Below are positions 61,433 through 64,000 of a DNA stretch of 64,000 nt, piece by piece (position 1 is the first letter of the stretch; each line of letters starts with the position of its first letter). Position numbers and translations under genes: made by a program. Under the pieces are notes generated by a model, which saw nothing but the letters and a program-made list of their open reading frames with translations, was not told where the DNA came from and did not search any database. Source of the DNA: Mesostigma viride. Its lineage: Eukaryota; Streptophyta; Mesostigmatophyceae; Mesostigmatales; Mesostigmataceae. The stretch lies in assembly GCA_009746045.1 (NCBI GenBank), contig RPFO01000065.1:9451128-9515127 (forward strand). Reading direction: 5' to 3'.

Positions 61433-62613
61433 CTGACTCCTCCCCCCGGGTCCGCTTGACAGCAGGGGGGGAAGAGGTGGAGGGAGGGGGGGCTGAGTCC
61501 TGGCACGTACAATGGACCCAAGGCTAGCTTAACATAATCGAGAGCCTCTTTCATCGACTCCCAATGAGTGGCCAGGCCTGTGGTGATCATGGCAAAGGTG
61601 TTACGATCAAGGTTAAGCTTCTCTAGCAGGGAATGCACAAGCCACTTGTGATCTAGCTTGCTAACCTCGGGGTGGGCTTTCACTGCAAGTTTCCACTTCT
61701 TGATCTCTGCTACATAGTTCTGAGTTTCTACCTTATAGGTTTTCACCCAGTTAAACGCAGAGTACATGTCAACAGTGGTGGGAGCAGACAGCAGGTCATG
61801 CAGATCACGCAGAAAATTCTCCCATGGCTCCCTACCCTGTGTATCCTGCCACCTGGGGTACCTTTGCTGATATATGGATACCAAGTGCTGGATGGAGGGA
61901 TTGGATTGGTGGAAGAAATCACCCTGCATGAGTGCCCCAAACCAGTTTTTGATATTCAGCTCCTCCCTAGCTAGCTTGAGAGAGAGAAGAAGCTGAGCAC
62001 CCTGCTGCATAGTGTACCCTTCTGGCAGCCCCCTCACCATAATCCTGTCAATTGGCCTATGCTCGTTATAAACTGGCCAATCCTGAGAGGGTGAAGAGGG
62101 AGAGGGAGAAGAAGACCTGCCTGGGGATGTAGCAGCATTGGCAGTGGTTGGGATGCTAGGTGAGACCTGTGAGGGCCTGCTACGCGTGGCTGGCTGCGCT
62201 GGGGTGTTAGGTGCCTGCACAACATGTGCTGGTAAAGATGGTATGTCCATGCCCCCCTGCACGCCCTGACTCTGTGCCTGCCTCTTGCGTGCCCTAGCTG
62301 CCTCCAATTGCTCAAAGGTAGGGGTGAGAGAAACATCACTATCCTCACTGCTAGATGAGCTTGACTGCTGCGCGTCCCCCCCCCGCTGGCTACCTGTCTG
62401 TACACGCAACCAAGTGGGGAGATACATACCTGCCTCCTCCATGCACACCCGGTGCAACGTCTGCACCATCTCCACCATCGTGGCCAGATTCACCCTGATC
62501 TTCTTGCCTCGCAGCAAGGTCTGCAGGGCGGGAAGAAGTGCCTCGCACATCCTCCTGGTCATCGGCTCGATCGAGGGTTGATCGAGCAGATGATAGATGA
62601 CCGCACACAACAA
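61429..62613 (-). CDS. Copia-B gag, capsid part
   Basis: 394 codons from an ATG at 62613. Helical N-terminus (MCEALLPALQTLLRGKKIRV), Ser/Glu and Pro-rich linker, then a capsid-like core: IMVRGLPEGYTMQQGAQLLL, LNIKNWFGALMQGDFFHQS, WENFLRDLHDLLSAPTTVDM, LVHSLLEKLNLDRNTFAMIT. No zinc knuckle inside; it is in the next gene. It overlaps the upstream frame by 55 bp, and its stop overlaps the next start. Confidence 0.75.
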   Translation of the reverse strand: MLCAVIYHLLDQPSIEPMTRRMCEALLPALQTLLRGKKIRVNLATMVEMVQTLHRVCMEEAGMYLPTWLRVQTGSQRGGDAQQSSSSSSEDSDVSLTPTFEQLEAARARKRQAQSQGVQGGMDIPSLPAHVVQAPNTPAQPATRSRPSQVSPSIPTTANAATSPGRSSSPSPSSPSQDWPVYNEHRPIDRIMVRGLPEGYTMQQGAQLLLSLKLAREELNIKNWFGALMQGDFFHQSNPSIQHLVSIYQQRYPRWQDTQGREPWENFLRDLHDLLSAPTTVDMYSAFNWVKTYKVETQNYVAEIKKWKLAVKAHPEVSKLDHKWLVHSLLEKLNLDRNTFAMITTGLATHWESMKEALDYVKLALGPLYVPGLSPPSLHLFPPCCQADPGGGVR

Positions 62614-63713
62614 GCTGGCGTGTTCAGCTGGCCAACCTGCCGTCCAGCCTTTCGCTGGCCACCCCTTGGATTATTACCCTGGGCGCAGCGCTGGACTGCG
62701 CGCCAAAGGGCTGGCTCACGGAGCGAGACGACGTCATCCCCAGGGATGCGTGCCTCGGCTGTCTCCATTACCACATCCTCCTCCCCTGGGGGAGATGGAC
62801 GATCCCTTGCCACAGCCTGGGCCGTGGCAGGTCCCTTGCCCCTGCCGGGGGCTTGGGACTGCGATGGGGGTGCTGAAGCACCCGCCTTCGCGGGGGGGTG
62901 GGTGTTGATGGCGTCGGTGTTGTCGGCTGATGCCGACGGTTCCGACTCAGCGGCGGGTGTGCCGTGGGGAGGCGGCTGTCGCTTGCCCTCCGCCCGCCTG
63001 GGAGTCGCTGCCGCTGTCGCTGTCGCTGCTGCTGTCGCTGTCGCTGTCGCTGCCACCACTGGGGTAGACGGGGCGCCCACCGGTGCTGCTGTCTTGGATG
63101 CCGCGGCCGGCAGGGTCGCTGCCGACGCCGGTGGCGACACAGTTGCAGCCGCCTGCTGCGACGCAGTCGACGTCGCTGCCGAACCATGGGATGCCGTCGC
63201 AGGTCCCCAGCCAACTGGCACGACAGGTGGCATCCTTGGCAGCTCCTCCACCGGCCTGGGTGGCTTGGCCACCACCGTGGCCGCTGCCACCTGGCGAGCC
63301 TCCGAATACATGTCGTGAGCAGGTACACCTTGTCTCACCGCCAAGTAGTACAGCCGGATCAGAATCGCAACCTGGACATGCGAAAAGCGGCGATGGACGT
63401 CCTCCGGGAGCTCCGACGCCACCGCCTGAACCACGAACTTGGTCAAGACGATGCCGCCAGGGAGGGTACTCTGCTGGCGCAGACGCCAGCCGTCGAAAGG
63501 CAGAAAGTCTGGTACATTACGTACCGGGATCTTAAAGGGGATCTGGCCCCAACCGTTAACATAGACCTCACCTGCGTCCTGGGACGCAGGGGTCGGGTTC
63601 GCGCCGAGGCTCATGCCTGCCAGCGCCCTCCCGACAGAGGTGTTGCCGGACGATGACCTCGTCTGGCCGGAGGTCACCTCTCTCCTAGGAGAGGGTGAAG
63701 CCTCCCCCTACTC
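62559..63713 (-). CDS. Copia-B N-terminal gag-like frame
   Basis: Open from just after a TAG near 63713; the first in-frame ATG is about 63614 (MSLGANPTPASQD). Conserved-looking start (VYVNGWGQIPFKIPVRNVPD, FLPFDGWRLRQQSTLPGG, RRFSHVQVAILIRLYYLAVR), then an Ala/Thr/Pro low-complexity stretch from GCTGTC repeats (63000-63060), ending CINPRSSR-like at 62559. It shifts by one frame into the capsid frame, so one polyprotein with an indel or a frameshift site is possible. Confidence 0.6.
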
Positions 63714-64000
63714 CGAAGAGGAGGAATCCTCTTCCACCTGTCGCCCTGGGGCGGGTGGCATGAGGTTCGAGGCAACCTCGGACTCGTTGCGAGTCCCGGT
63801 GCCCCTGTTCCCCTGGGGGGCAGACGCCTCGGCAGCGACAGCTTCACGCTACCGGCGAGGGGTGTCCGCCACCACCATGCGATCGGTGACATTGTCGTCA
63901 CGCTGACGCGGTGGGGAACTGCGAGGAGAAGTTCTCCTCTGAGACGCCGTAAACGGCAGTCTCGCTGTGATGGGTGGCTCCCGGTTAGCAGGAGGCCGAC
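63714..64000 (-). other. Copia-B upstream sequence, cut by the window edge
   Basis: A minus frame (63901-63674) is open but Pro/Arg-rich and without motif. It may be leader or the true gag start. No LTR end is visible before base 64000. Confidence 0.3.

Larger units (their letters stand above)
46190..64000 (-). mobile_element. Copia-B: Copia-type element on the minus strand, split by Gypsy2
   Basis: On the minus strand from the right edge: gag (63710-61429), zinc knuckle and integrase start (61432-60590), integrase (to about 59750), retropepsin-like domain (59400-58900), reverse transcriptase (58640-58216, then 47314 onward) and RNase H (to 46374). The 3' untranslated region has AATAAA (46223-46228, inverted). 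Gypsy2 (47320-58210) interrupts reverse transcriptase just after DDQLIAGP. Several frameshifts make it non-coding now. The 5' LTR is beyond the window. Confidence 0.85.

Noticed and set aside
62452-63318. 288-codon plus frame, Ala/Gly-rich
   Set aside because: Antisense of Copia-B gag; GC-rich low-complexity DNA keeps several frames open.

Overview
The window is eukaryotic and made almost entirely of transposable elements, most of them broken and several inserted inside one another. GT-AG introns, AATAAA signals, LTR elements with 5-bp target duplications, a multi-exon CACTA transposase, APE-type LINEs and a Penelope-like reverse transcriptase show this. A large, repeat-rich protist or algal genome fits best, and a green-lineage alga is plausible, but no gene here fixes the taxon. 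No bacterial, organellar, rRNA, CRISPR or operon features were seen.

Layout, left to right. 1-12863: a CACTA element (+) whose transposase begins before the window; an 8.1-kb LTR element (Gypsy1, 412-8502, target duplication GCTGG) lies in one of its introns. 13939-15346: 3' part of a Copia-type element (Copia-C, +). 16640-17590: a gag fragment (-). 18868-20346: the last exon of a possible cellular gene (-) for a Cys-rich protein. 20667-22735: a nest of terminal-inverted-repeat elements. 23070-30435: a Penelope-like element (-) split by a nearly intact Copia-type element (Copia-A, 23762-29654, target duplication GTCTC). 30995-31497: LINE 3' fragment. 31600-34190: microsatellites, a 118-bp tandem array and a small broken gene. 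34195-34687: a MITE. 35541-37080: 5'-truncated LINE (+). 37374-38519: a MITE holding a second MITE. 39656-39984: the end of a second CACTA element. 40370-40906: two foldback elements. 40917-44893: a decayed LINE (-). 46190-64000: a Copia-type element (Copia-B, -) split by a 10.9-kb chromodomain Gypsy element (Gypsy2, 47320-58210, target duplication CTAGG).

The most unusual biology is in the retroelements. Copia-A and Copia-B both place the retropepsin-like domain between integrase and reverse transcriptase instead of before integrase, and both read DTQ where the active site is normally DTG/DSG. The Copia copies also have HVDD or HGDD instead of YVDD in reverse transcriptase, and Copia-A and -B have DQQF at the second integrase aspartate. 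Gypsy2 carries a small leader gene that looks like the hybrid-binding (Cauli_VI) domain of RNase H1, a short RGG-rich reading frame that begins inside the LTR, and a GC-rich third gene after pol.

By LTR similarity, Copia-A is the youngest insertion (one substitution and one 4-bp indel), with Gypsy1 and Gypsy2 also recent. Gypsy2 pol nevertheless has many single-base frame breaks, which may be real decay or uncorrected long-read error; the intact 3.5-kb pol frame of Copia-A shows the whole window is not equally affected. All alignments were made by eye and splice sites are approximate.
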